Part shown: in pieces, positions 13,797 to 34,281 of the stretch
Position numbering within the stretch: position 1 is the stretch's first letter
Layout: each line of letters starts with the position of its first letter
Assembly (NCBI RefSeq): GCF_964355755.1
Contig: NC_092679.1
Location: 16,110,932 to 16,174,931, forward strand
Direction: 5' to 3'
Origin: Antedon mediterranea
Lineage: Eukaryota > Echinodermata > Crinoidea > Comatulida > Antedonidae
Length of the DNA: 64,000 bases
Program-made: the position numbers and the translations under genes
The notes under the pieces: model-generated
Database searches by the model: none
What the model saw: only the letters and a program-made list of their open reading frames with translations
What the model was told of the DNA's origin: nothing

Positions 13797-14055
13797 AGTT
13801 ATGCTTTCATATTGCAAGCAATGTCATATTATAATTACTGTTGTAACAGCAAATTGTTCAGATTTGCTTTCATTTAAAACTGAAGTGTAACCGATTTGGG
13901 CGAACTGGTATACAGGAGTAAATTTGACTTTTGTATCATAAGCGTTGCTCACTAATCTTGTACCTTGAGCTGTCGTAATGAACGAAAGATCAGTGTCGTA
14001 AGAGGTGGCTTCCACTAAGTTTTTCCTGGTTGTCAGACAATATGAAAGCATAACT
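13797..14055. mobile_element. Small inverted-repeat element (259 bp)
   Basis: Bounded by AGTTATGCTTTCATATTG at the left and its reverse complement CAATATGAAAGCATAACT at the right. It lies about 220 bases beyond the QPCT stop codon. A 75-codon minus-strand open frame inside it has no family resemblance. No clear target duplication is visible. Confidence 0.6.
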
Positions 14056-14271
14056 CTGTAGGTCTGAACAGGTCCTAAGTTGGCACACCTGACCTTTAGG
14101 GGAGAAGAATGTTGTTGAAAAGTGTAGCTATTAGAGCTATTGCGGATATGGCGCTAAATAAATCTTGTAATGTGATGATAAGCCTGCCGCAATATCTCTA
14201 TCAAATTATCTTGTATGTGACTTAATATGCCTATGTCTAATTTACGTACAAATAAAGCATGTTTGGTGGCA

Positions 14272-23302
<9,031 letters not shown>

Positions 23303-23625
23303 TTTGTGATGCAGAAAAGTACTTAAAGGCTAAAAATTTTGAGCCCGAATTATTGGTCTTCTCAACAACACAGTACGGTTACGTGTGTCTGGCTAGTTAG
23401 CTAGCTGTGAGACCGACAACATGTGTGACAAAAACAACAAACGCCCCCACGCATTTGGTAATCAAAGATAACGCCCCCATTCGATTAGTAGTTCACTGAC
23501 ACAAAACGTAAACAACACGAAGAGCATCGTCGGTACACACACGTCGTTTGCCGCCGCCGATACATTTATCTGTAGTGGCCTAGGCCTAGCCTTACTAGAT
23601 TGCTTATGTACGACCTTCTGTCACA
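23303..23625. promoter_or_regulatory. Divergent promoter region between QPCT and NRDE2
   Basis: Only 323 bases separate the start codons of the two genes, which are transcribed away from each other. The segment has more CG dinucleotides than its surroundings (for example CGTCGTTTGCCGCCGCCGAT near 23542) and two ACGCCCCCA-type words (23442 and 23470) that could bind zinc-finger factors. No TATA box is placed convincingly for either gene. Shared promoter function is inferred from spacing. Confidence 0.6.
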
Positions 23626-26600
23626 ATGTTTCCAAGCGCTATTAATATACAAACAATAAATAAAGTAGGCCTAGATGAAAAAGAAAGTGGAAAAGATGAA
23701 GGTAAGCTGATTATAGCCAGGCTAGGCCTCTACTAGGTAGCCGCAGGACAGCCTACTAGGCTAGGCCTACGTACTACTAGGCCTAGACACAGTCAATATT
23801 TATGCCTAGTAGTGTAGTGTGTTATGCGCGATTTGAACGATTTGCGCAATTTGAAATTGCGCAAAAAAAATCCTTGCGCAATTTGAATTGAAACATGTGT
23901 TTCAAATTGCGCAAGCAACGTATTAAATTGCGCAAGTAATCTGCAAATTGCGCAAGGTTTTTCGACAGATTGTGAAATCATGCACACCCATATTTTTATA
24001 GTAATTTCTAAGAATGATTCAAAATTAAAGATAAATATCGCATTTCCTTATTTTAGTAGTGCAAATATTGTTATAAGTTAGCATACCGTCGAAGAACCGA
24101 CGAAGGAAAACGAAGCGGTGGTGTTCCACCAGGCGGGCGCGGCGCGGGCGGCCGGCTATACTACTCTAGCCTAGCTAGGGTCTGGACTACTGATACTGAC
24201 AAGGTTACATGGCCTAGCTTAAACTAATATTAAAAACTTAATTTTTACATTTATTTTGATTTATTTCAAGTTACAGTGATAATATTATTTAATTGTAATA
24301 ATAAATGTTATGTATTTATTATACACATGTTATCTTCGCATTTATTATGTTTTATTTTGAGTTATTTAGTTTCCAATAAAAATTTACAGTTCGTTTTCAA
24401 ATTGCGCAAAGGTGTCATATTGCGCAAGAACTATCTTGCGCAATTTACAAATTGTGCAGCGCAATTTAAAATTGCGCAAAGATTTTCTTGCGCAATTTGA
24501 AATTGCGCAAGTTGATTGCGCAATTTGAAATTGCGCAAAAAAATCCTTGCGCAATTTGAAATTGCGCAAGAATTCTTTGCGCAATTTGAAATTGCGCAAG
24601 GATTTTTTTGCGCAATTTCAAATTGCGCAAATCATTCAAATCGCGCATAACATAGTGTAGTAGGCTGCCGCCTAGTACTGTCTGTGAGAGGGTAGGCCCT
24701 ACGGATAAGTAGGTAGGCCGCGCCTATTAGCTAGCTAGGCCGGATGCTAGTCAAGTCGCCCCATCGCAAAGTCGCCCCATACAAAGTCGCCCCATACACA
24801 GTCGCCCCATCGCAAAGTCGCCCCAAAACAAAGTCGCCCTGACACAGTCGCCCCATTGCAAAGTCGCCCCATCGCAAAGTCGCCCCAACGCAAAGTCGCC
24901 CCATCGCAAAGTCGCCCCAACACAAAGTCGCCCCATCGTAAAGTCGCCCCAAAACGTTAAAAAATAGTTTAAAAGTGCGTAAAATGTCGCAATGATAAAC
25001 AAAATAACACGGAACGTGTAGGCATAAAAGGGGAAGGCCCGCCATGTAGTCTCAGGTCACACGATCGGCACGCTCCACAATCATCAGAGAGGAAGCCCCC
25101 AACTAATCACTCCGCGGTTGCACTAACGTGCTAGCTCTCACCAGAGAGAAACCCCCGTAATTACTCCGCCGTTGTCGCACTACAACGCACCATCTGAAGA
25201 TGGGGAAACCCCGTCGGAGTTTTACGATGATATCAGTCGCGTTCGAAATCGGTGGCGTTTAATTTTGGTCGCGATAAAATGATGTTATACGATCTAGATT
25301 ATTTTTACTTTGGTCGATGAATATTTATTATTATTAGGCCTATATTAATAATTGATTTTTGTTTTTATTTTACACTGAGGTCTATGATGAGAGAAAGATG
25401 TGTGCCTTAAAAATGACAATTTGTAAACATAGTTTAAGATTATAGTATAAAGCCTATTATTCAGCATAATGTCATTTAACAGTACATAAATTTAAATGTG
25501 AAATATTTTATAGGGAACGTAGGCTACGTCTGTGTCTTTTATTTTTTTATATGCAACAAATTAGGTAAAACAATTTATTTATAAACATTCAGTTTACTAT
25601 TATATACATAGTATTACAATGAACATTGATTATAAGCCTGGAAATGCAATCTCATCATTATATCCATTATAAAATTGCATCATATCGCCACTATATGTCG
25701 TAAATGATGACGTGCATGTGTGTATTCGTCGTACGTCCGTGTACGTAATATTCCGTGCCTCTTCACTGTCTTGTTTATTAAAATTAAATAAACACCCGAT
25801 ATGAGGATATTTATTAGGCATGATAATTAGAATGTTCTATAACCAAAAGGGTTGAAAAGAATTTCTTCAGTAAAATGATCATTCTGCTGTTGAATAAAAA
25901 GCGACTCGCAATCTGAAACATTCTCTGAAACCAATCGGAGCTGCTCCTTCTGGTATCTGTTTCCTTCTCACAGCTGCTACGTCTTTCTGCTGCCCGTCGG
26001 GGATTCCCCTTTTTAAAAAACACGCACACGTAATCATACTGTACGATGGTTTTTCCATGGTCAAAATGTAGCGTTTTAATTTTACTAAAATACCTGCATG
26101 TGTAAAACGATCATATCGGCGAAGAAATCCCCTTTTTTTTATTTCTTCATTTTGAAAAGTCATAATTAAAATTAAATAACTATAGACACATAACTTGTCA
26201 ATAAATGCAAAATGATCAATAAGTAGCCTATATAACATTTATTGTCTTACAACGCTGTTATTGTTTTAACTACTGTAAATATACGAAGGCCTACTATTTA
26301 TACACTTATTATATTATCCTAAAAAATTAGCTGGTATCCACGCGTAGGTTGAAGAAAGATTCGTAATTGTGGCTCTGGTAACTAATTTTAAAATCATATT
26401 AAATTAACATTTTCGAAACTATAAATCAGGGATAATCTTTTCGAAATCTTTTTAGAACTTTCAAACAAGGGACTATTTTTTAATGATTTTTAAAAAGCAC
26501 ATCACTCCATTAAAACCTGTAAAATAAAAATTAAAACACAAATTATGTATATAATAGGATAAACATTATAATGTATACGACATTTAGCGCGACCAAAGTA

Positions 26601-29600
26601 ACAACGCAATCGATATCAAACGCAACCGCTATATGATTAAAACAGCGTACTACTAGCGGCGGCACTTCCGAAATAAAACCGTGGGCGACTTTGCGATGGG
26701 GCGACTTTGCGTTGGGGCGACTTTGCGTTGGGGCGACTTTGCGTTGGGGCGACTTTGCGTTGGGGCGACTTTGTAATGGGGCGACTGTGCCGGGGCGACT
26801 TTGTTTTGGGGCGACTTTGCGATGGGGCGACTTTGTATTGGGCGACTTTGTATGGGGCGACTTTGCGATGGGGCGACTTGACTGGATCCCGCTAGGCCTA
26901 GCTAGTTAGTTGTAGACTAGACTAGTAGGGTTCGATGTGCCTACTAGTAATGTATGTCTATGAATAATAGTAATACTTAATAGGAACTACTGTACTACTA
27001 AATTCTACTAAGAGGGTCCTCTCTCTCTGTACATTTATTCATTCCAGGGGCTGATTGCCTCTTTTGTAATATATAATGCAACCATTTACATACGACTTTA
27101 CAGGAAAAGTGGGTACAAAATTAAACATCGTAAAAATCTTCAATCTTTTTTTTATAAATTGAACCGAGTTCAACTTCAACTCTACGATCGTTAAAACTGA
27201 CCATCAAATGGTTCATAAATTACGTAGGGGTCATCATAGTGGATCCATCATAGTTTGTGAAAAAATTCGTGAATTTTTACAACGTGACAATGTTTTTCAC
27301 CTTTTTTGTACTCTTTATAGTCTGATATTTTAAAATAACAAGTGTAAGTAAAACTAAATTATAATTAAAACAATTTAATTTATTTAATGTTTGTCTTTAG
27401 TGTAAAAGGTACATTAAAATATATCCTCGTTTGGGTTGAAGCATCAAAACATTCTTAATTTTCACGCTGGCCCGGCCTTGGCTTCGCAAATCTTCACGTC
27501 CATGTGTCCTAGCAACACTCGAAAAAACCAAGAAACCGTTATATTAACGATCGCGTAAAAATGTGTAAATATTCACGGTTTGGCTCGATCATCGTTACCA
27601 TTATTTATTTTCAAATTTAACAATTTGAAAATTTTGTATATTAAAAGTTTTGTATATTAAATATGGTCTATAAAACCCACTATATTGAGATAATTATATG
27701 ATAAGAATCGACTGACCAAAACACTAGCTCCGGGCGTCTAGACGATTATTTACCCATATTGCCCCCCCCCCCCCCCCTCTTTATCAAAATCCCACATCCG
27801 CCCCTGCATTCATTCAATCTTTTATTTCGGAATCTCTGGTCCATAGAAGGTAAAAATTACATAAATTAATTTCAAAATAAACAATACTATACAGATAACT
27901 ACTACTCATCTCAGGATGGCATTCCACCTGGAGAGCATCTTTGACTTATATAATTATATAAGACGTTGTCTATAATCGTTGAGACTAAAACATTTTCACT
28001 TGAATTGAGTCTACACATCAAACCATACAAAAGATTGTGAACTAAACTTATAACTGTAATTTGTTTATTTCCTAGAAAGTTCAAGTTGGCTGGTAAATGA
28101 AAGTTTTCCCGCCACTTCCAAGGACGAGGAATCATGCGAAGTTTACCAGTCATTAGGAAAGAGTCAGTCAGGCGCGGTGCAGATACCTACAACAAAGAGG
28201 AAGAAGTATAAGCATCATGATGAAAGAGCAATCAAACAAAGGAAGGATTCGCGACATTCACAGAAAAATGATCGATTGAGAGATGGTAAAAAAGGACATA
28301 AGAAAAAGAAGAAACATAAACTTGGTAGTGATGAAGATTACAGGAAAAGAGAAAGAGATGGTACAAGGGATGATAGACAGAAGAGTAGATCTAAACATCC
28401 AGTCAGTCATGCAACTTCTGAAAAATCAACTTCAAGTAAATATAAAGATGAGTCAAGGTGTGATGAATGTGAATATTAATTAGAAAATTGTACTATAAAG
28501 CTCTGTCTATACTATCAAACTTTATGTGACAACAAAATGTGACGTGCTAATATCTGGACGTGTCCTACTACTGTTACTGTACCATATTTGGGCATATCAC
28601 TACCATACTTGGGCACATCACACTAGTTTGATAGTGTAGTTATACAATAGAACCACTATTAAAGACCCAATAAAGTGTCCATTTATTTAAAGGTAGCTCC
28701 TGAATAAACTTGACCCTAGTGATAAAACAGAGTTGCCCCATTACAGAAAAGTGTCCTGAATAGGGATGTCTTAAAGAAAAAAAATTAGGTGCTGCCTATA
28801 ATAATTGTATTTGTGTGTTAATAGGAATCATTAAAAGTTGTTAATTAGTGATAAAAAAATAAAATTAATTAACAAAATATATGTATAAAATAATAATAAT
28901 AATAATCATTTCAATTTTTCCTCATGTTTACATTGTGATATGTTACATGAATATGATAATTAATGCTGCGTTATTGAATTGTGTTTTCTAGTTTCTCAGC
29001 GATGGGATGTAAATGTGTGTGGATTGAAGATCTTGGGCCTAAGGCTTTGGACGCATGTTGCATAGACACAAAAGCCGATAAGAACAATCTATGTTTTGAA
29101 TCTGTACATTTTTCCGACGCAGCATTTTATAAAAGACTGGAATCGTCGTGCCTCGGACTTGACCATAAGCAAGAAATAAATTGGTATAGTCACAAACAAT
29201 CGAAAAAAAGTAAGAAGCAGAAGATTGATGATGACCGATACTATTCCAAGAAATCTATGAAAGTCTTGACGAATGAAGAGGATTTAGTTGATTTTTCGGG
29301 AATTGGTCGCAATAAAAAATGTTTGATCGAAAACGAGAAACTGTCTACTGATACTTTTATTCCTTTAGAAAATAATGCTGATGTTGAGAACTCTGAATCT
29401 GAAATAGGTTTTAATCGCGATGAAGTTGACCCGTTGAATATTCACGATAAAGCTACTCAGTATTACCTCTTCGGTCAAACTCCGCATGCTGTCAACGATT
29501 CAAAGGAAGACAATAAAGAACCCATGAGATTTGATTCATGGGAAGGACTGATCACAAAACAGACAGAAGAATACAACAAGAAATTACGAGAAAATCCAAA

Positions 29601-32600
29601 CGATGTTAAACTTTGGATGCAGTTTGTTAAGTTTCAGGATGAAATTGCATTGCGTGGACATAGTATTTATTTTAGCGGGGAAACAGACGATAAACGCCGA
29701 AAATTAAGTAGACTTGTTCTGGAGAAGAAGATTGCGATTTTAGAACGAGCAATTGTGACAAACACGTCATCTTTAGAATTAAAATTAGAGCATGTTGAAC
29801 TCTGTATGGAAATATGGAATAGTAAAGAATTAAAGGAACATTGGGACAAAATGATTTTTCAGCACCCAAATGATCCATTGTTATGGAATGCTTACTTGAT
29901 GTTTGTTCAGTCACAATTTTCCACGTTCACCTTTAATAAGGTGTTATCTGTTTATGGAAAATGTATTGGAAAGTTGGCTACAATAATGGAAGGTCAGATG
30001 TCCACTCACAAACCTTTACCCAACACTGATCTACATTTATTAGGTTAGTTTTGTTTTGTTAACCCTTGGGTTGGAGTAAATCCTAAATTCAGATTTAATT
30101 TGTTGCATCTAGGTTAAAGCTCTGTCTAAACTATCAAACTGTATGTGACAACAAAATGTGACAGTGCCCATACAGTATATGGACACGATGATGTCATATC
30201 ACTAACATATTTGGGTATCACACTAGTTTGATAATATATACAGTATATATATTCTTATTGTAACATTGTGGTAGATGTTGCTTCCACTCAGTTTCACACA
30301 TACAGGTATTGTTTGTAAGGAAAGTTTAACAAAATGATCTAAATTGTTTTGGCTCGGTCGCTCTTTACGTAAAGTAAGTAAATTTGTTTATTTGTAGGTA
30401 TATTCTGTCAGTTATGTGAGGTTATTCGTCAGAGTGGCTATACTGAAAAGGCTGTATGCTGTTACCAAGCTATGATAGAGTTTAATCTATTTGGATCCCA
30501 CAAACTTGATGCAACAACACCGCATAATGAACAAGTAAGAGAGTACGAGAAGCATTAACAAAAGGACTCATGACCGTCGCAAGGTTGAGCCATTACCCCT
30601 CTGTTAAAAATGAAGACTGGCTCTCTAAAAATAATTTCTGGTATTTCCTTGTTGGAAAGACATGCCCTGACAATAGTTACCATTGACAGTTCTTGTCTCT
30701 CCCCAGTGCTCTTTGTATGTACAGTATTTCACTGAAACTACCTATCTTAAGACACCAAAGCAATTCAAAGCAACCAATCTTCCTTCTAGCCAATTGGGTA
30801 AACTTACCACTATATTATAAACAAATTTGACCCAAAACACCATGCCAAAAACTAAATTCATATGTGCATCCTTCCTTTTGCAGAGTGCATTTCTGGAGAT
30901 ATTTTGGGACAGTGAAGAACCAAAATTCGGTGAGAAAGGTGCTAATGGCTGGAACTCATGGATGAAAATGAAGCAAAAAGGAGGATGGAAGCAATTGCCA
31001 TCTTCCACTGGTATGCATTGTATAGTTATTTTCCACCTCCTTGTCATTATAGTGCCCTTGAAGCCCTAAGCTAATATGAAATATGTTTATATATCGCTTC
31101 AAAAACTACAGTACATTTTATTCTTTCAGAAGTAAGTGAAGTTGATGAAGAAATAGAGAATGACAAGATTCCAGAATCATGTGTTGATACTTGGCAAAGC
31201 TGGGTTTATCTGGAGACCGCTAGAGAGCAAAGACATTTTCTACCATGGAAACCTGATCCAGATAAAGATGTAACAGAAGATGATTGCGAAGATCCAGAGA
31301 GAATGGTAGTCTTTGATGATGTCAGTGCATTTCTCTTCAAGATAAAGTCAGAAGAACTGCAGTATAAACTTCTCTTGAACTTTTTACGCTTCCTTGGGGT
31401 AACGGTCCCAACATTTGGATCGTCCAATGATTATGAAGTTTGTAGACACTCTATGTATGCGTTACAGCATACTGACCAAATATTTTTTAAGTCTAACTAT
31501 TCCTTAACAGACCCAATAAACTATGACTATAAACAGTTATCGGTAGGAGTCACCAGCAACTGTTCTCAACTGGGTGTTGGAACGACATCTGAATCAAGCC
31601 AGCTTACACCACCTAGAATAATTGGTTCATTTAAACAATTTGTCAGAAATGTCTTGGCTCAATCTTTACAACTTTTCACTTCCAACAAACGGACTACTCT
31701 GCTACTTATTTGGATCAAATTTGAATACGAGCAGTTTGACAATGGTAGCATAAATGATGACAAATCAAAGAAGAAAGCTTTTAAACAGCATTGTAAGGAT
31801 GTCAGAAAGTTTGCCAAGTGTATTCTGAAGGAGGAGGTCAACAGGAATAACCTTTTACTCTGGGAAGTTTATGCCAAACTTGAGTGGAAGCTTGGAAATG
31901 TGGAAGAAGCTCGACGAGTTATAGGAACTGCTCTTGGTATGAGTGGGCAGGTGATGTCTGGTCAAGAAGTCAGGAACTCTATACCAAGCTTAGTCGCATC
32001 TTATACATACTTAGAACTGGACTTAGATGCTAATGTAAGATCATTCATTACCAACAAGAAAGAAAAGATGAATAATGATGGAATTGATCGACTTCTTAAG
32101 GTATTGACATGGCTAGGTCAAGGTTCAGAAGTATTTTCAAACCCAGAATCTGATGAAACATCTGCTCTTGACATTTTGAAAGCAAGACGAGGATTTCAAA
32201 CAAATTTGGATGCTAAAATGGAAACGTACAAGAGTGCTTTGCTTTCCTCAGAGGAATCAGACGATTTAGAATACTTTCTTGAGTATGTGTGTTGTTATGC
32301 ATGGTTCCAGTACATTACTGTTGGATTACAAGCAGCTACTGTTGTCTTTGAAGAAAGCCTTTCTTTTCTAAAGACTCATTCTGCCAAGAAAAGAGAATTT
32401 AACGACACTTATATTGATTCTTTCACCACAACCCTACAAAAACATTATGAGGATATATTTCTAAATTATATCAAACTTGTGATTTATCACATACTAAGAA
32501 ACCCAACCCCATTGACAATGATTCGCAGTATCCTACAGAGGGCGCTTTTGGCTTTTCCTCGCAGTGCTGTATTCTTACAGCTGTTCATTTCGCTTGAGAT

Positions 32601-33730
32601 GAAGTCATTGATTATCGGTAGAGTGCGAAGGTATTTTGATGGGAGTCTACAATCATCCGTTTCACCAGTGGTATGGCTTTATAGCATACAAGCTGAGATG
32701 ACAAGAGACGACATGTTGGCTAAGTCAAGACAGGAGCTTGATACTGCAATATCAGGTAAGATTTAGTAGGTGTACTACAACTTAAGATAAAGATTAAGGA
32801 TGTCCACTGCAACTTCAGATAAAGATTAAGAAAGTCTACTGCAACTTGAGATAAAGTTTATGGAGGTCTACTGCAGCATCTGGTAAGAATAAGGTCTGCT
32901 GCAGCATCAAGTAAGATTAAGGAGGTCTACTGAAACATCAAGTAAGATTAAGAAGGTCTAATGCAAATTCAAATAAAGACTGAAGAGGTCTACTGCAACA
33001 TATAAGATTAAAGAGGTCTACTGTGGTAGAACAGTTAGATTAACTTCCAATTAATTATTATACTGTATATGCAATAAATTATCATTTTCATCTAGCCTTT
33101 ATTCTTTTGTAATTGACTTATTTAAATAGCCCATCTAATAAATATTTTGGTTGTTTTATTAATTTGTTTATTTTGTCTTCTATAGACATCAACACTGGAA
33201 TAACACATAGAATACGTTCTTTATTCATGAAGGCTGTTTCTGATCAGGCTACCAGACATAGTGTACTCATATGGAGAATGTTTATACAGTTTGAGGTAGT
33301 ATGCTACAATATACAAATTAATCATATTTCGTTTCTAAAAGTAGAAGTATACAGTACATAATGTAATACAGTTTAACAACTTTTTCATTTTTCTAAGGCT
33401 TGTCGTGGGGACATGAAGAAGGCCAAGTCATTATTCTTTCGGGCTATACAGTGTTGTCCCTGGGCTAAGGTGTGTAATTTATCGATATGATTTTATTTAT
33501 TTTTTATATTGTATTCTTCCCTGAAACATTTGAATCTAAAAAGCAAGCAATAGTATTTAAATTGATTTTAATTTATTTACTTTTAATAGGTTCTGTATCT
33601 AGATGCTGTTCGATACTTTCCAGATGAACTGCAAAACATCTTGGATATTTTAATGGAAAAAGATCTTCACATTAGAGTGCCAATTGAAGAAGTGGAACTC
33701 CTGATGAAAGTGGAGTCCTCAAACAAATAG
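23626..33730 (+). CDS. NRDE2: NRDE2, nuclear RNAi-defective-2 / nuclear exosome regulator
   Basis: Nine exons: 23626-23701, 28076-28457, 28992-30043, 30398-30534, 30884-31010, 31130-32755, 33186-33295, 33398-33469 and 33590-33730 (TAG). All junctions are GT/AG and phases agree, giving 1240 residues against 1164 in human NRDE2. The N-terminus (about 55-150) is a lysine/arginine-rich, RS-like tail (KKGHKKKKKHK). Next comes the region matching the MTR4-interacting segment of human NRDE2 (KCVWIEDLGPK ... YKRLESSCLGL). The rest is a helical HAT-repeat array with hallmark stretches NPNDVKLWMQFVKFQDE, QSQFSTFTFNKVLSVYGKC, IFWDSEEPKFGEKGANGW and VLYLDAVRYFPDELQNIL. NRDE2 is nuclear, binds the RNA helicase MTR4 and limits exosome activity; in worms and fission yeast it acts in nuclear RNA silencing and splicing. 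Intron 1 (4.4 kb) hosts two foldback elements. Intron 6 and the 3' flank carry exon-derived minisatellites. Confidence 0.96.
23818..24652. mobile_element. Foldback-type transposon 1 with palindromic subrepeats in its ends
   Basis: An 835-bp element flanked by the direct repeat TAGTGTAG (23810-23817 and 24653-24660). The ends are inverted copies: the left reads TGTTATGCGCGATTTGAAC (after two extra bases) and the right is its complement. Each end runs into repeats of the palindrome TTGCGCAATTTGAAATTGCG, about 24-30 bp per unit: roughly four at the left (to about 23960) and nine at the right (from about 24397). The core, about 23960-24395, is unique and non-coding and includes a GC-rich patch (near 24105-24160). 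Open frames across the array are artefacts. The 8-bp duplication resembles that of hAT or P superfamily elements; long subrepeat-built ends resemble Foldback/Galileo elements. Confidence 0.8.
24742..26890. mobile_element. Foldback-type transposon 2 with mirrored 16-bp repeat arrays
   Basis: A 2149-bp element flanked by the direct repeat GCTAGGCC (24734-24741 and 26891-26898). The left end GGATGCTAGTCAAGTCGCCC and the inverted right end (GGGATCCAGTCAAGTCGCCC) open into about 13 tandem units of GTCGCCCCATCGCAAA (24756-24955). The right array (26684-26877) has about 13 units in inverse orientation. Unit variants occur in the same order counted from each outer end (ATCGC, ATAC, ATAC, ATCGC, AAAAC, a shortened unit, ATTGC/ATTAC). 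The arrays are therefore copies of one another. The 1.7-kb core has no convincing gene. The flanking 8-mer is a common word locally, so the target duplication is less certain than the inverted ends. Confidence 0.82.
27045..27806. mobile_element. hAT-like non-autonomous element with C/G homopolymer
   Basis: The left end is CAGGGGCTGATTGCC and the right end CATCCGCCCCTG, flanked by CATTC on both sides. An 18-base C run (27763-27778 region) lies just inside the right end. The element at 50468-50679 has the same layout (CAGGGGCAGATCCAG end, then a G run). Sited in NRDE2 intron 1; no coding. Confidence 0.55.
28496..28640. mobile_element. Palindromic MITE, copy F
   Basis: Starts TAAAGCTCTGTCTATACTAT with CAAACTTTATGTGACAACAA, and ends CACTAGTTTGATAGTGTAG. 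It lies in NRDE2 intron 2. A diverged member of the GGGGACACTTTGTT family follows at once (about 28647-28775). Confidence 0.75.
30114..30240. mobile_element. Palindromic MITE, copy G
   Basis: Starts TTAAAGCTCTGTCTAAACTA and carries GTATGTGACAACAAAATGTG; the right half is eroded (CACTAGTTTGATAATATA). It lies in NRDE2 intron 3. Confidence 0.7.
32740..33025 (+). repeat. Minisatellite derived from an NRDE2 exon end and its 5' splice site
   Basis: About ten head-to-tail units of roughly 30 bp. The first is the true end of exon 6 with its donor (ATACTGCAATATCAG, then GTAAGATT, at 32741-32763). Later units read like CTACTGCAACATCAAGTAAG followed by ATTAAGGAGGT. At least three (about 32881, 32909 and 32940) keep a GTAAGA or AGTAAGA core, so they resemble extra 5' splice sites. 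The array fills the start of intron 6. Confidence 0.85.
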
Positions 33731-34068
33731 TTTCTGGGCATTTAAGAGGAACTAGGTTCTTTACATAGAGTATCAATTAAAAAAAGTTGAAAGGATGAAA
33801 CCGAAATCTTCAAACAGCTAGGTTCTGTGAATTAGAGTACCAGTACCAGAACTGAGAACTCCTGATGAAAGTAAAGCCTTCAAACAACTAGGTTCTTCAC
33901 ATTAGAAGACCTCCTGATGAAAGTGAAGCGTTCAAACATCTAGGTTATTCACATTAGAGGAACTCCTGATGAAATTAAATCTTCAAACAACTAGGTTCTT
34001 CGCATTGAAGTACCAATTGAAGAAGTAGAACTCCTGATGAAAGTGGAGCCTCCAAACAACTTCATTCA
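33660..34068 (+). repeat. Tandem repeat derived from the NRDE2 last coding exon
   Basis: The exon-9 segment from CTTCACATTAGAGTGCCAAT through the stop codon is followed by about five diverged copies (starts near 33758, 33824, 33894, 33947 and 33998), 50-70 bp apart. Shared words are ACTCCTGATGAAAGT and TTCAAACAACTAGGTT. The last copy (33998-34068) is the least changed and remains readable in the original frame over about 20 codons without the stop. All copies after the stop lie in the 3' flank or untranslated region. Confidence 0.88.
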
Positions 34069-34281
34069 ATTCAAAAAGATTTTTTTGTGAACTTAAAAAT
34101 GCTGATGAAACTGAAAAAGAAATGTTGCTATACCAAAGTGAATATTTATAATTTAATAATGAATCCTAATACTGTATATATTTAGGCCTATAAGATGTTT
34201 TATTCTTGTTAAATGTCCAAAAATATACAGGAGTACTTTACTTCTTTAATATAAACAGTGTGGCTGCATTATTTATTTCTA

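Larger units (their letters stand above)
9208..14271. other. 3' flank and intergenic region, SRF-like to QPCT
   Basis: No gene recognised. A polyadenylation signal AATAAA for the upstream gene lies at 9718-9723. The rest holds a LINE 3' tail, a MITE, a G homopolymer (near 10832-10844), degenerate tRNA-derived pieces on the minus strand (about 11190-11265 and 12404-12470), and an inverted-repeat element at 13797-14055. The two flanking genes converge here. Confidence 0.6.

Noticed and set aside
13824-14051. 75-codon minus-strand frame near the QPCT 3' end
   Set aside because: It lies wholly inside a small inverted-repeat element and beyond the QPCT stop, and resembles no known protein.
24397-24640. 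Regular palindromic repeats with short spacers, resembling a CRISPR array
   Set aside because: The units are nearly contiguous, the spacers are 2-8 bases, the same units occur inverted at 23828-23960, and the setting is an animal intron. They are the end of a foldback element.
24384-24648. Open frames with repeated 'NFKLRK / AQFQIAQ' segments
   Set aside because: Artefact of translating the GCGCAATTTGAAATTGCGC repeat.
24731-25045. Open frame with repeated GRLCDGAT/WGDF segments (and its mirror at 26691-26909)
   Set aside because: It is translation of the 16-bp DNA repeat in any frame; there is no start context or family resemblance.
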